Positions 5,647-13,259 of a DNA stretch of 16,493 nucleotides are shown here, piece after piece. The notes beneath the pieces are model-generated. The model ran no database searches and was not told the DNA's origin. It saw only the letters and a list, made by a program, of their open reading frames with translations. The stretch lies in NCBI GenBank assembly GCA_937930135.1, contig CALGVO010000224.1, forward strand, positions 1 through 16,493, given 5' to 3'. The translations under genes were made by a program, and so were the position numbers. This DNA is from an uncultured Synechococcus sp. Lineage in GTDB: Bacteria; Cyanobacteriota; Cyanobacteriia; PCC-6307; Cyanobiaceae. The number at the start of each line of letters is the position of its first letter. Position 1 is the first letter of the stretch.

Positions 5647-7123
5647 GCGAGGCCTCGCGCCGGCTGAGGTCGTAGTGGTGCTGCACCACATCCTGCACGC
5701 CGCCATCGCCCCAGTCTTGATCCTGCTGGAAAAAGGTGATGAAACTGGCTCCGGCGATGCGGGTGAGCCACGCTGCCGCGACCCCCTGGACCGCTCTGCC
5801 GAGCAAGAGGGTGGGCAGGTTGAGGGTGAGGGCTGTGCCGATCAGGGAGACAGCACCTTTCACCACCCCCAGGCCCGCCAAGGTGCGTCCCACCGACATC
5901 GCCAGCTCCTGAGCCCGGCTTCGGGTCAGCTGCACCCCGTAGACCCCCGCCACCTCGATCACCATCTGGGCATTGACCGCTGCGGTGCCCAGCAGATCAA
6001 CCCCGGGGAGGGGAGTGGCCGCCACCAGCCCTCCACCGATCCAGCTGTAGCGATCAACGATGCGGCCGGCCTCCTGGCGACGTTGACGATCGAGCAGGTC
6101 CCGGCCGGCTTCGCCTAGATGGCGACACTGAAGCAGGATGTTGTCGGCCAGGAGTTCCTCTCCATCGGCATGGAGCACGACGGCGAGGCGTCGCAAGACG
6201 CGCTCCACTTCGGCCGGCGGTTGCCAGGGGGAGCGTCCAGGCCTCGGCACCGACTGGGGGGCTGCGCTCGCGGACACCACATCGTTTTTGCTGAGGAGAT
6301 CGCTGCAACGCCGATGCAGAAGGGTGAGCAGGCGCCGTTCCTCCTCCTCTCCCCGCAGGTCGCATTTGTTCAGCACCAGCAGCAGCCGTTTGCCCAATCC
6401 GGCCAGGTGGCGGGTCACCTCCAGTTCCGCGGCTCTGAGGTCTCCGTCCACCACCACCAGCATCAGATCGGCTCGACTGGCCTGTCGGCGGGCTTCCTGC
6501 TCCCGTTCGCGGCCATCACGACCACTTTCGAGAATGCCGGGGGTGTCGATGAGTTTCAGGCCGCGCTCGAGGCCCTTGAGGCGAAGCCGATAACTGCGGG
6601 TTTCGCTGGTGCTGCCCATGGCGGCGCCCACCTCCCCCACCATCTCCTGGAGCAGGGCGCGGATCAGGGAGGTTTTGCCGCTTGATCCCGTGCCGAACAC
6701 CACCACGGTGAGATCACCGCGCTTGAGTTCCTGTGCCACCCGCTCACGCTCCTGACGCAGGCCTTCGCGGGCCACCTCATCCTGGAGTTTCTCGAGCAGA
6801 CGGTCGATGCTCTCCAGGCTCTGTTCGGCGGCCTGGCGGCGATTGTCTGGCGCTGGCGGTGCTTCTGCGGTGTGACCCCGGCCGGCGCCGCCAGCTCGGC
6901 CCGCTCCCTGGCGCCAGGCTTGCCACCAGGGCCAACCCAGCTGCCAGGCCAGGGCGGCGATCACTCCGAAGCCCAGCAGCAGCACCGGACCCACCAGCCA
7001 GGGCGGCAGCCAGTAGCTGAGATCCCACAGCAGGTTGCGAATCGCCTGCAGGACCATTCCCAGCACGATCAGGACCACCAGGGCGCCACCCGCCCAGACG
7101 ACCCATCGCTTCTGCCCTTTCAT
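5513..7123 (-). CDS. Membrane-anchored GTPase with C-terminal DUF697-like domain
   Basis: This 536-residue protein has two N-terminal membrane helices (about 8-30 and 41-62), a linker with a charged helical region (about 95-135), a TRAFAC-class GTPase domain, and a hydrophobic C-terminal region. The nucleotide motifs are G1 GTGSSGKT (144-151), G3 DTPG (193-196) and G4 NKCD (252-255). The C-terminal part (about 355-470), with YSWIGGGLVAATPLPGVDLLGT and several hydrophobic stretches, resembles DUF697 of YcjF-type proteins. The family is conserved in cyanobacteria but its role is not established; envelope or stress roles have been proposed for relatives. It starts with ATG at 7123 inside the stop of the PBP gene (ATGA, 4-bp overlap), so it is probably translated in step with it. 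Its last 44 codons overlap the convergent small membrane protein gene; the end after about residue 515 is low-complexity Pro/Ala/Arg. Confidence 0.85.
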   Translation of the reverse strand: MKGQKRWVVWAGGALVVLIVLGMVLQAIRNLLWDLSYWLPPWLVGPVLLLGFGVIAALAWQLGWPWWQAWRQGAGRAGGAGRGHTAEAPPAPDNRRQAAEQSLESIDRLLEKLQDEVAREGLRQERERVAQELKRGDLTVVVFGTGSSGKTSLIRALLQEMVGEVGAAMGSTSETRSYRLRLKGLERGLKLIDTPGILESGRDGREREQEARRQASRADLMLVVVDGDLRAAELEVTRHLAGLGKRLLLVLNKCDLRGEEEERRLLTLLHRRCSDLLSKNDVVSASAAPQSVPRPGRSPWQPPAEVERVLRRLAVVLHADGEELLADNILLQCRHLGEAGRDLLDRQRRQEAGRIVDRYSWIGGGLVAATPLPGVDLLGTAAVNAQMVIEVAGVYGVQLTRSRAQELAMSVGRTLAGLGVVKGAVSLIGTALTLNLPTLLLGRAVQGVAAAWLTRIAGASFITFFQQDQDWGDGGVQDVVQHHYDLSRREASLRRFLETALRRVVEPLQRREAKRLPPQPGPRAAADAWDRGNPAP

Positions 7124-9294
7124 TGCTGACCAGCGCTGCCCCTGCCGGCGGCGCGCATGATGTCGCCCCAGAGGGAGGCGGCCAGGGCGCTGGAGCTGGC
7201 GGTGGGGCTGTTGTCGTCATTGCCGAGCCAGATGCCGAGAACCCAGTGCCGGCTCGGTTCAGAGCCGATGAACAGCAGATCCCGGCCATCGTTGGTGGTG
7301 CCGGTCTTGCCCCCTTCCAGGCCTCCAAGGGAGGCGGCGGAGCCGGTGCCACCGCGCACCACAGCCCGCAGCATCACCTGCATGTGTCGCGCCACGTCTT
7401 TGCTGATGGCGCGACGGGCGCTGTTGACCTGCGCCGAGCCATCGCCGGTGAGGCTGCCGCAGCGTTTGAGAGTTTCAGCGGTGCAGCTCTCCGCATCCAG
7501 CAGCCTGCGGATCGTGGTGGGGGGGTGCCAGAGCCCGTCATTGGCAACAGCGGCATAGGCTCCGGTCAGTTCGATCAGGCGCACCTCGCTCTGGCCGAGC
7601 GCCAGCCCGGGCACGGGATCGAGCGGCGTGTTGATCCCCAGGGCCCGAGCCTGGCGCACCACCTGCTCCAGCCCCACCCGCCGCGCCAGGCGCAGCGCCG
7701 CCGTGTTGCTGCTGGAGGCAAAGGCACTGGTGAGGCTGAGGCGACCGTTGCAGCTGCTTTCAAAACGCTGGCCGCCCCACTCCAGGGTGCTGCAATCGAC
7801 CCCGTCGCCTGGCTTGATCCCTCGCTGCAGCGCTGCCAGGTAGGTCATCAGCTTGAAGGTGCTGCCGGGCTGACGCAGCGCCATGGTGGCCCGGTTGAAC
7901 TGACTCGAGCGGTAGTCCCTGCCGCCGGCGATGGCGAGCACACCGCCGTTGCGACTGTCGATCACCACCGCTGCGCCCTCGCCCACGCCCAGCCCTTTGG
8001 CCTGGTTGAGGAGCTCCTGCAGCTGCCGCTCCACCACCCGCTGAAGCACCGGGTCGAGGTGGGTTTCAATCAGAAAATTGCCTTCGGCGGCCACATCAGG
8101 TCCGACCAGGGCGCTGAGATCGCGCCGCACCTGATCGGTGTAGAAGGGAGCGGAGCGGCGCAGCGATTCCTTACTGCAGGCCGTCTTGGCCAGCTGGATC
8201 GGTTGGCGCCTTGCCAGACGGGCCTCCTCCAGGGAGAGGCGCCCGGCATCCGCCATCTTGTTGAGCACGCGGTTGCGCGCCTCAAGGGCCCGTTGCGGGT
8301 AGCGGCAGGGATCGTGGCCATTGGGCGATGGCAGCAGCCCCACAAGCAGCGCCGCTTCGGGCAGCGACACCTTGGAGGCGGATTTGTTGAAGTACACGCG
8401 GGAGGCATCCTCGAACCCCCAGCCCACGCCGAGATACACGCGGTTGAGGTAACTGAGCAGCAGCTCTCCCTTGCTGAAACGGCTTTCCAGTTGCAGGGCC
8501 ACCAGCAGCTCCCGCCATTTCCGGCCCAGGGTGTCGCCCTGACCGACCTGATCGGGATACAGGCTGCGTGCCAGCTGCTGGGTGAGGCTGCTGCCCCCTT
8601 CGATCAGGCGACCGCCGCTCAGATTGGTGGCAAACGCACGCAGGGTTCCGATGGGATCCACACCCGGGTGCCACCAGAAGCGATTGTCCTCGGAGCTCAG
8701 CAGGGCATCGACCAGCGCTGGAGAGAAGGCCGTAATCGTCTTCAGCTCCCGGTGACGGCTGGAATCCACCGATTCGAGGGGTTTGTTCAGGCGGTCGTAG
8801 ATGGCGATCGGCCCCTGCACTGTGGCCAGTCGTCCGCGGATCGGCACATCGAGCACGGCGATGAGCATCAGAGCCGTCGTGGCACCAAGGCCCGTCAACA
8901 GCCCGAACCCCAGAAGCCGTCTCAGCCTGCGCCGGCCCTGTTCGGTGGGATTGAGAAAACGCAGGCTGGGGGCTCCCGCTTCACTGGCAGGAGCAAGGCT
9001 GATCCGATCCCCATCGCGCAGCTCCAGTTCCTGCACCCGTCGCCCTCGCCACCAGAGCCCGTTGGTGGAGTTGAGATCCTCCAGGACCCAGCGGCGGCCA
9101 CGCCGACGCAGCAGCGCATGCTGCCGGCTGACCGCAGGATGGTTGAGGCTCAGTTCCATCCCCTCCTCACGCCCGAGGCGGTAGGCCTCGCCATGGAGGG
9201 GGATCGACTGCGAGGGCTGACCGGCCTGCTCGATGCAGAGCCGTGCCACCGAGGGGTGGCCCGACGTTGGCGGCTCAGGTGCCGTTGGGGTCAC
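7120..9294 (-). CDS. Class A penicillin-binding protein with N-terminal FHA domain
   Basis: A bifunctional peptidoglycan synthase that polymerises glycan strands and cross-links stem peptides. Numbered from GTG 9294 (724 residues). An FHA domain comes first (about 20-110) with every phosphothreonine-binding signature: GR (41-42), SRQH (56-59) and STNG (76-79). An arginine-rich stretch and one membrane helix (about 128-148) follow, so the FHA domain should be cytoplasmic. The glycosyltransferase 51 domain has SSEDNRFWWHPGVD (catalytic Glu202) and GGSSLTQQLARSLY. The transpeptidase has STFK (478-481, nucleophile Ser478), SSN (528-530) and KTG (663-665), so both activities look intact. The start is uncertain: ATG 9360 overlaps lspA by 86 bp, GTG 9294 by 20 bp, and GTG 9249 lies beyond the lspA stop but trims the region before the FHA domain. 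The gene ends in an ATGA overlap with the GTPase. A partner kinase for the FHA domain is not in the window. Confidence 0.92.
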   Translation of the reverse strand: MTPTAPEPPTSGHPSVARLCIEQAGQPSQSIPLHGEAYRLGREEGMELSLNHPAVSRQHALLRRRGRRWVLEDLNSTNGLWWRGRRVQELELRDGDRISLAPASEAGAPSLRFLNPTEQGRRRLRRLLGFGLLTGLGATTALMLIAVLDVPIRGRLATVQGPIAIYDRLNKPLESVDSSRHRELKTITAFSPALVDALLSSEDNRFWWHPGVDPIGTLRAFATNLSGGRLIEGGSSLTQQLARSLYPDQVGQGDTLGRKWRELLVALQLESRFSKGELLLSYLNRVYLGVGWGFEDASRVYFNKSASKVSLPEAALLVGLLPSPNGHDPCRYPQRALEARNRVLNKMADAGRLSLEEARLARRQPIQLAKTACSKESLRRSAPFYTDQVRRDLSALVGPDVAAEGNFLIETHLDPVLQRVVERQLQELLNQAKGLGVGEGAAVVIDSRNGGVLAIAGGRDYRSSQFNRATMALRQPGSTFKLMTYLAALQRGIKPGDGVDCSTLEWGGQRFESSCNGRLSLTSAFASSSNTAALRLARRVGLEQVVRQARALGINTPLDPVPGLALGQSEVRLIELTGAYAAVANDGLWHPPTTIRRLLDAESCTAETLKRCGSLTGDGSAQVNSARRAISKDVARHMQVMLRAVVRGGTGSAASLGGLEGGKTGTTNDGRDLLFIGSEPSRHWVLGIWLGNDDNSPTASSSALAASLWGDIMRAAGRGSAGQQ

Positions 9295-9793
9295 GGCGTC
9301 GGCTGAGGGCGTCGATGGCGAAGCAGGCGACGGCAAGGTTGATGGCGAGATCAGCTCCATTGAAGATGGGAAACGAGATCGGCACCAGTTCCAGAAAGTC
9401 GGTGACGTGGCCGAGCCGCCAGCGATCGATTCCGTTGCCCACCGTTCCGCCCAGCAGAAAGGCGAGCGCCAGCCCTTGCCACAGCCCAAGCCTGGGAGCA
9501 CGCCACAGCCAGATCAACAGCATCACCGCCACCACCAGGCTGAGCAGGGCGAGCAGTCCTGTGGCATCGGTGAAGAGGCTGAAGGCGGCGCCGCTGTTGC
9601 GGACCCAGCGCAGTTGCACCAGGCCGGGGATCAGGGGGGCCACGACACCCGGGAGCAGATGCTGCCGCACCCAGGCTTTGCTGCCTTGATCGAGGAGCAC
9701 CAGGAGAACCGCCAGGCCGAGGAGTGCTGTCCTCGAAACGCCCCGTGGGCCGGAGGCGAGCGCGTGGATCGATGGGGGCCGGCGCTGCGTCAT
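9275..9793 (-). CDS. lspA: Lipoprotein signal peptidase (signal peptidase II)
   Basis: LspA cuts the signal peptide from diacylated prolipoproteins in the plasma membrane. The 172-residue protein has four predicted membrane helices and all family boxes: LLDQGSKAW (Asp35), VRNSGAAFSLF (Asn66), and the two catalytic aspartates in GNGIDRW (Asp123) and FNGADLAIN (Asp148). ATG at 9793 is chosen over the adjacent TTG at 9796 because it overlaps the bioY stop by one base (TGATG), a typical coupling arrangement. The N-terminus has about 20 extra polar residues before the first helix. It lies between bioY and the PBP gene in one run of minus-strand genes, and the PBP reading frame begins inside its 3' end if the GTG at 9294 is used. 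Confidence 0.95.
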   Translation of the reverse strand: MTQRRPPSIHALASGPRGVSRTALLGLAVLLVLLDQGSKAWVRQHLLPGVVAPLIPGLVQLRWVRNSGAAFSLFTDATGLLALLSLVVAVMLLIWLWRAPRLGLWQGLALAFLLGGTVGNGIDRWRLGHVTDFLELVPISFPIFNGADLAINLAVACFAIDALSRRRDPNGT

Positions 9794-10365
9794 CAATCGA
9801 TGATCAGCAGGCGCCGGAGCGGCAGGGCCAACACCCCGGCGGCAATGCAGAGAGCGATCTGGGCTGGGAACGGACCGATGCCGTAGCTGAACAGCAATTC
9901 GGGCAGGGGATCGCTCCAGCGGCCGAACAGGCTGCCCAGCAGCAGATTGAGCAGACCGCAGAGCTGAATCGTGAGCAACCCGGCGATCGCGGCCAGGCTG
10001 AGGCGCGCCAGATCGTTCATGCCCCGTTGCTGGGCCAGGCGCCCGGACAGCCAGGCGGCCGGAACAAAGCCGGCCAGATAGCCGAAACCGGGATTGAGCA
10101 GATAACCGAGGCCACCGCCGTCATGGAAGACGGGCAGGTCCACGAGGCCGATGGTGAGATAGGCCATGGCCGCCATCACGCCGGCGCGGGGGCCGCAGAT
10201 CAGGGCAGTGAGCAACTGGGCCGGCACCTGCCAGGTGCTCGGCAGCGGCAGCACCTGGGGAGGCAGCACGGGGAGCACAACGGCAGCGGGGATGAGGCTG
10301 CCTACCAGAATCAGCATCAGGCCGGCGACGGCGCCGCTCCAGGTGGCCAGAGCCCGCACGGGCAT
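9793..10365 (-). CDS. bioY: BioY-family biotin transporter
   Basis: BioY is the substrate-binding membrane component (S component) of biotin ECF transporters, with about six helices. The 190-residue protein is hydrophobic throughout and carries the family signature region PVFHDGGGLGYLLNPGFGYLAGF (the usual form is close to PVFAGGSGGLGYLLGPTGGYL). The N-terminus has a typical LIPAAVVLPVLPPQVLP loop. No bioM or bioN energy-coupling gene is adjacent, as is common for solitary BioY proteins, which either borrow a shared energiser or act alone. ATG at 10365 is preferred; a GTG lies one codon upstream. It heads the bioY-lspA-PBP-GTPase run and diverges from sipA across 51 bp, where I see no recognisable operator. 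Confidence 0.9.
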   Translation of the reverse strand: MPVRALATWSGAVAGLMLILVGSLIPAAVVLPVLPPQVLPLPSTWQVPAQLLTALICGPRAGVMAAMAYLTIGLVDLPVFHDGGGLGYLLNPGFGYLAGFVPAAWLSGRLAQQRGMNDLARLSLAAIAGLLTIQLCGLLNLLLGSLFGRWSDPLPELLFSYGIGPFPAQIALCIAAGVLALPLRRLLIID

Positions 10366-10416
10366 CACTCAACTGGTCTCCATCCTGCTGTAGGACCCAT
10401 CCTTTGCCCAGGGATC

Positions 10417-10659
10417 ATGAACCCAGTCATCGGTGATCGCGTCCAGCTCCGACGCCCTTTGCCTTATCTGAAAACGGCTGATCCGATGCCCATGCTCAGG
10501 CCGGCTGATCTCGTGACCACCGAGGAACCGGGCGAACTGGTTGGTCTGCGGCCGCTGAACACAGCAGTGGTGCGCTTTCGCCGCGGCACGTTTCTGATTC
10601 CACTCGACCAGTTGCTGCGGATCCCCGAGGCCGATGCATCAGCTGGCGCTGCCCCTTAA
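10417..10659 (+). CDS. sipA: SipA-type regulatory protein (DUF3148)
   Basis: This 80-residue protein matches the cyanobacterial SipA family: IGDRVQLRRPLPYLKTADPM near the start, then PMLRPADLV and VVRFRRGTFLIPLDQL, the last strand of the small SH3-like beta barrel. SipA was found as the partner of the sensor kinase NblS, which with RpaB controls high-light and nutrient-stress genes, including phycobilisome breakdown; it has also been reported to bind the response regulator NrrA. ATG at 10417 gives the normal length; a longer open frame upstream runs antisense through bioY and lspA and is spurious. It diverges from bioY. Its TAA overlaps the stop of the convergent M16 gene within a single TTAA. 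Confidence 0.9.
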   Translation: MNPVIGDRVQLRRPLPYLKTADPMPMLRPADLVTTEEPGELVGLRPLNTAVVRFRRGTFLIPLDQLLRIPEADASAGAAP

Positions 10660-11921
10660 CTGTTCCGTTCGACCCTTTGGATCCACCCTGTGGCCAGGGA
10701 GTCGATCACCGCGCCGCGACCACAGAGGCTGAGCAGGGGGCGATGGAGGTGACGTGCGGCGGCTCTGCGCAGCTGCTCGGGTTCGAGTGTGGCCAGGCTC
10801 TCCAGGCTGGTGTGGTCGTAATCATCGGCCAGTCCCAGGGCCCTGAGCTGGGCGCGACGCTCAGCCCGTTGACCTGAGGTCTGGGTGGCATGGGCAATCT
10901 GACCGCGGATCTTGGCTGCGGCCAGTGCCATCTCCTGGGCCGTGAGCGGCCGGTTGGCCAGGTCATCCCACGCCTCCTGCAGTAACCGCAGACTGAGCTC
11001 GGCCCGCTCCGCACTGCTGCTGGCATGCAGCACAAAAGGAGCGGCGCCTGCCCGGGCTGGATGGTGAATGCCCACGTCGTAAGCGACGCCATGCTCCTCC
11101 CGCAGTCGACGGAACAACACGCTGGTCATGCCGACCCCGAGGTGCGCCTGCAGCATGCGCAGGGCCAGGTCATCGGCATGGCCATGGGGCAGGGTCGGCT
11201 GGCCGAGCATGATCACCACCTGTTCGGTGTCGAGCGGTTGGAGGCCAACCCGTTCCGACCGGTCGGTCTTCCCCATGATCGGCAAGCCGGTTGCGCCTGA
11301 GGAGTCGCGGTCGGTGGCGGGCTCGCTGAACCCCGCGAAGGCCTGCATCTCCGTGAGCAGACCGTCAGGAATCGTGCCGGAGAGGGCGAGGATGCCCTGG
11401 CTGCGGGCCAACTGCCGGGCCAGGGGACGCAGGGTCTCCACATCCAGCGTGTCCAGTTCGGCAGCGATTCCCAGCGGGTCGTGTCCATAGGGACCACCTC
11501 CATAGGCCAGTTGTCTCCAGCCGTCATGCGCCCGGTGGAAGGGATCCTCCTGTTGGCGCTGGAGGGCCTGCAGGCTGAGATCCTGTTCCAGCTCCACCTG
11601 CTCCTCGGCGAGATGGGGATCGTCGAGCATCCACCCCAGCAGGGGCAGCAGCCGCCTGGCATCGCTGTCTTGGCATTTGAGGCTGATCAGGATGCCGTCT
11701 TCATGGGTGTCGCACCGCAGGCCAGCGCCGCAGCCCTCCACCAGGTCGGCGACCTGGAGATGGTCGTAGGGGCCGCAGCCCCTGGTGAGGGTGGATCCCA
11801 GCAGTTGATGGGCGCCACGCTGTCCGAGCGGGTCACTGCCGCTCCCCCCCCGAAGCCAGAGCTTGGCGGCGATCACACCGGGTGTGCTGATCGCATCCAC
11901 AATCCATTCCGGTGTTGCCAT
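10656..11921 (-). CDS. M16-family peptidase homologue, non-catalytic partner subunit
   Basis: This 421-residue protein has the two-domain M16 fold pattern but lacks the zinc motif. Where active subunits have HxxEH, this has HQLLG (38-42), so the catalytic glutamate and the second histidine are gone. The C-terminal half keeps FRRLREEHGVAYDVG (about 270-284), including the Arg and Tyr (Arg274, Tyr281) that bind substrate peptide and complete the active site across the dimer in M16B enzymes. It should therefore pair with the active subunit encoded just upstream: its ATG at 11921 overlaps that gene's stop by one base (TGATG), which favours equal production. The much longer open frame upstream of 11921 is a shadow of the partner gene. 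It converges on sipA with a 4-bp overlap. Substrate unknown. Confidence 0.9.
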   Translation of the reverse strand: MATPEWIVDAISTPGVIAAKLWLRGGSGSDPLGQRGAHQLLGSTLTRGCGPYDHLQVADLVEGCGAGLRCDTHEDGILISLKCQDSDARRLLPLLGWMLDDPHLAEEQVELEQDLSLQALQRQQEDPFHRAHDGWRQLAYGGGPYGHDPLGIAAELDTLDVETLRPLARQLARSQGILALSGTIPDGLLTEMQAFAGFSEPATDRDSSGATGLPIMGKTDRSERVGLQPLDTEQVVIMLGQPTLPHGHADDLALRMLQAHLGVGMTSVLFRRLREEHGVAYDVGIHHPARAGAAPFVLHASSSAERAELSLRLLQEAWDDLANRPLTAQEMALAAAKIRGQIAHATQTSGQRAERRAQLRALGLADDYDHTSLESLATLEPEQLRRAAARHLHRPLLSLCGRGAVIDSLATGWIQRVERNS

Positions 11922-13207
11922 CAGGCGGGATCTGCAGGGAGGGCGATCAGGGTGCTGGCCAGTTCTGGTTGCAGCGCCGGAAAAATCCGTTCCTGCAGGC
12001 TGGGGCCGTCCCAGGCTTCCATCTGAAGCAAGGGATCCAGGAGGGCCTGGGGACCACGCCAGAGGGTCTGGGCGCCGGCGATGGCCGCCACCGAGCCCGG
12101 AGCTTCGAGGCTGAAGCGCAGTCCGTTGCCCACCAGGTGTCGGGCCCGCTCGAGCTCCTGGCTTTCGATCGGTGCGTCGACCATCGCCCCGAGCACGGCG
12201 TGCACCTCCGCTTCCACCCGCGTCACCAGATCCGGAGGGCAGCAGGCTTCCAGCATCACCAGGCTTCCTTGCTCGAGGCTGGTCAGATCCATGTCGATCG
12301 ATTCCACGATCTGCAGCTCTTCCCTCAGGCGCTGCACCAGGCGACTGCGGCGTCCTTCCGCCAGCACCGTGGTGGCCAGATCGAAGCCCATGAGGGTGGT
12401 CTGCTCCCGGGCGGGCGGTGCCGGCCAGGCCATCAGTAGCCGCGCCGCTTCCAGTCGGGGCACCCGTTGTTCCTGCCGTCCGGATCGGAAGTGGAGGCTG
12501 GGTTCGGTGGGGCCGGGACCGGCGTCGCCCTTGCTGTCGAGCCCTGCCAGCGCACTCGATTGCAGCCATTGCTCCCAGCCTGCTGGGATCGCGCCGGCCA
12601 TGGCCAGGCAGCAATGGGGACCCTGGTAACGACGGCGGTGGAACTGCCGCATCACCTCGGGATCGCTGGCCTGCAGGCTGCTCTCCCAGCCGAGAATCGG
12701 TCGTCCATAGGCCTGGTCAGGGCAGCAGGCCGACAGGAGGTGCTGGATCACCTGTTCATCCGGTTGATCGCGGTACTGGGCGATCTCCTCGAGCACCACA
12801 TCCCGCTCCATGGCGAAGGCCTCCGGTTGCAGGGCTGGTTGCAGAACCAGATCGAGCAGCAGCTCCAGCCCCGCCGCCGCTGCGTCCGGCGGCACCAGGG
12901 CATGAAAGTGCACGTCATCAAAGCCGGTGGCGGCATTGCTGCTCCCACCAAGGGCTTCGATCCGCAGGTCGAACTCCCCGGCGCCGAGCCGGTCGCTTCC
13001 TTTGAACACCATGTGCTCAAGGAAGTGGGCCAGTCCTTCTTCGCCGTTCCTTTCGCTGGCGCTGCCGGCCCGGCACCAGAAATCCAGACAGGTGAGCGGG
13101 CTCTCCGGCATGGGGGCGAGCACACAGCGACTGCCGTTGGCCAGGGTCTGATGCAATAGCTCAGGGCCGGGGGTGGGGTGGCTCAGGATCCCGTGGCAAA
13201 GTCCCAT
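11921..13207 (-). CDS. M16-family zinc peptidase, catalytic subunit
   Basis: This is a processing-peptidase-like metalloprotease of the M16B group (mitochondrial processing peptidase beta and bacterial YmxG relatives). The inverted zinc motif HFLEH (61-65) lies in EEGLAHFLEHMVFKGSDRLGAG, and the third ligand region ERDVVLEEIAQ (Glu140/141) lies about 76 residues on, as expected. Total length is 428 residues. ATG at 13207 begins a normal family N-terminus (ELLHQTLANGSRCVLAPMPES); the longer frame upstream runs antisense into pcyA. There is no obvious signal peptide, suggesting a cytoplasmic enzyme. It is translationally coupled to the inactive partner downstream (TGATG). It diverges from pcyA across about 52 bp. 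Confidence 0.93.
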   Translation of the reverse strand: MGLCHGILSHPTPGPELLHQTLANGSRCVLAPMPESPLTCLDFWCRAGSASERNGEEGLAHFLEHMVFKGSDRLGAGEFDLRIEALGGSSNAATGFDDVHFHALVPPDAAAAGLELLLDLVLQPALQPEAFAMERDVVLEEIAQYRDQPDEQVIQHLLSACCPDQAYGRPILGWESSLQASDPEVMRQFHRRRYQGPHCCLAMAGAIPAGWEQWLQSSALAGLDSKGDAGPGPTEPSLHFRSGRQEQRVPRLEAARLLMAWPAPPAREQTTLMGFDLATTVLAEGRRSRLVQRLREELQIVESIDMDLTSLEQGSLVMLEACCPPDLVTRVEAEVHAVLGAMVDAPIESQELERARHLVGNGLRFSLEAPGSVAAIAGAQTLWRGPQALLDPLLQMEAWDGPSLQERIFPALQPELASTLIALPADPA

Positions 13208-13210
13208 TCT

Positions 13211-13224
13211 GTGCTTTCTTGCAC
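13211..13224. promoter_or_regulatory. Short inverted repeat in the M16-pcyA divergent gap
   Basis: GTGCTTTCTTGCAC has exact four-base arms (GTGC and GCAC) around six bases. It sits within the 52-bp space shared by two divergent starts, where a repressor site could act on both. With only four-base arms, chance is a real alternative. No convincing -35/-10 pair is visible in this gap, so the promoters may reach into the coding regions. Confidence 0.25.
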
Positions 13225-13259
13225 CTGTGTCGACGAACGTCAGCGCCTCCGACCGGCCC

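Noticed and set aside
7123..9306. 727-codon open frame on the plus strand antisense to the FHA-PBP gene
   Set aside because: Low-complexity His/Gln/Gly/Ala-rich translation without domains; the PBP on the minus strand has every catalytic motif in order.
9724..10416. Long plus-strand extension upstream of sipA
   Set aside because: It runs antisense through lspA and bioY. Similarity to SipA begins only at ATG 10417, which gives the normal family length.
11922..12614. Upstream extension of the non-catalytic M16 gene
   Set aside because: It is an out-of-frame reading of the catalytic M16 gene, very rich in Arg, Gly and Pro. The true start is the ATG at 11921.
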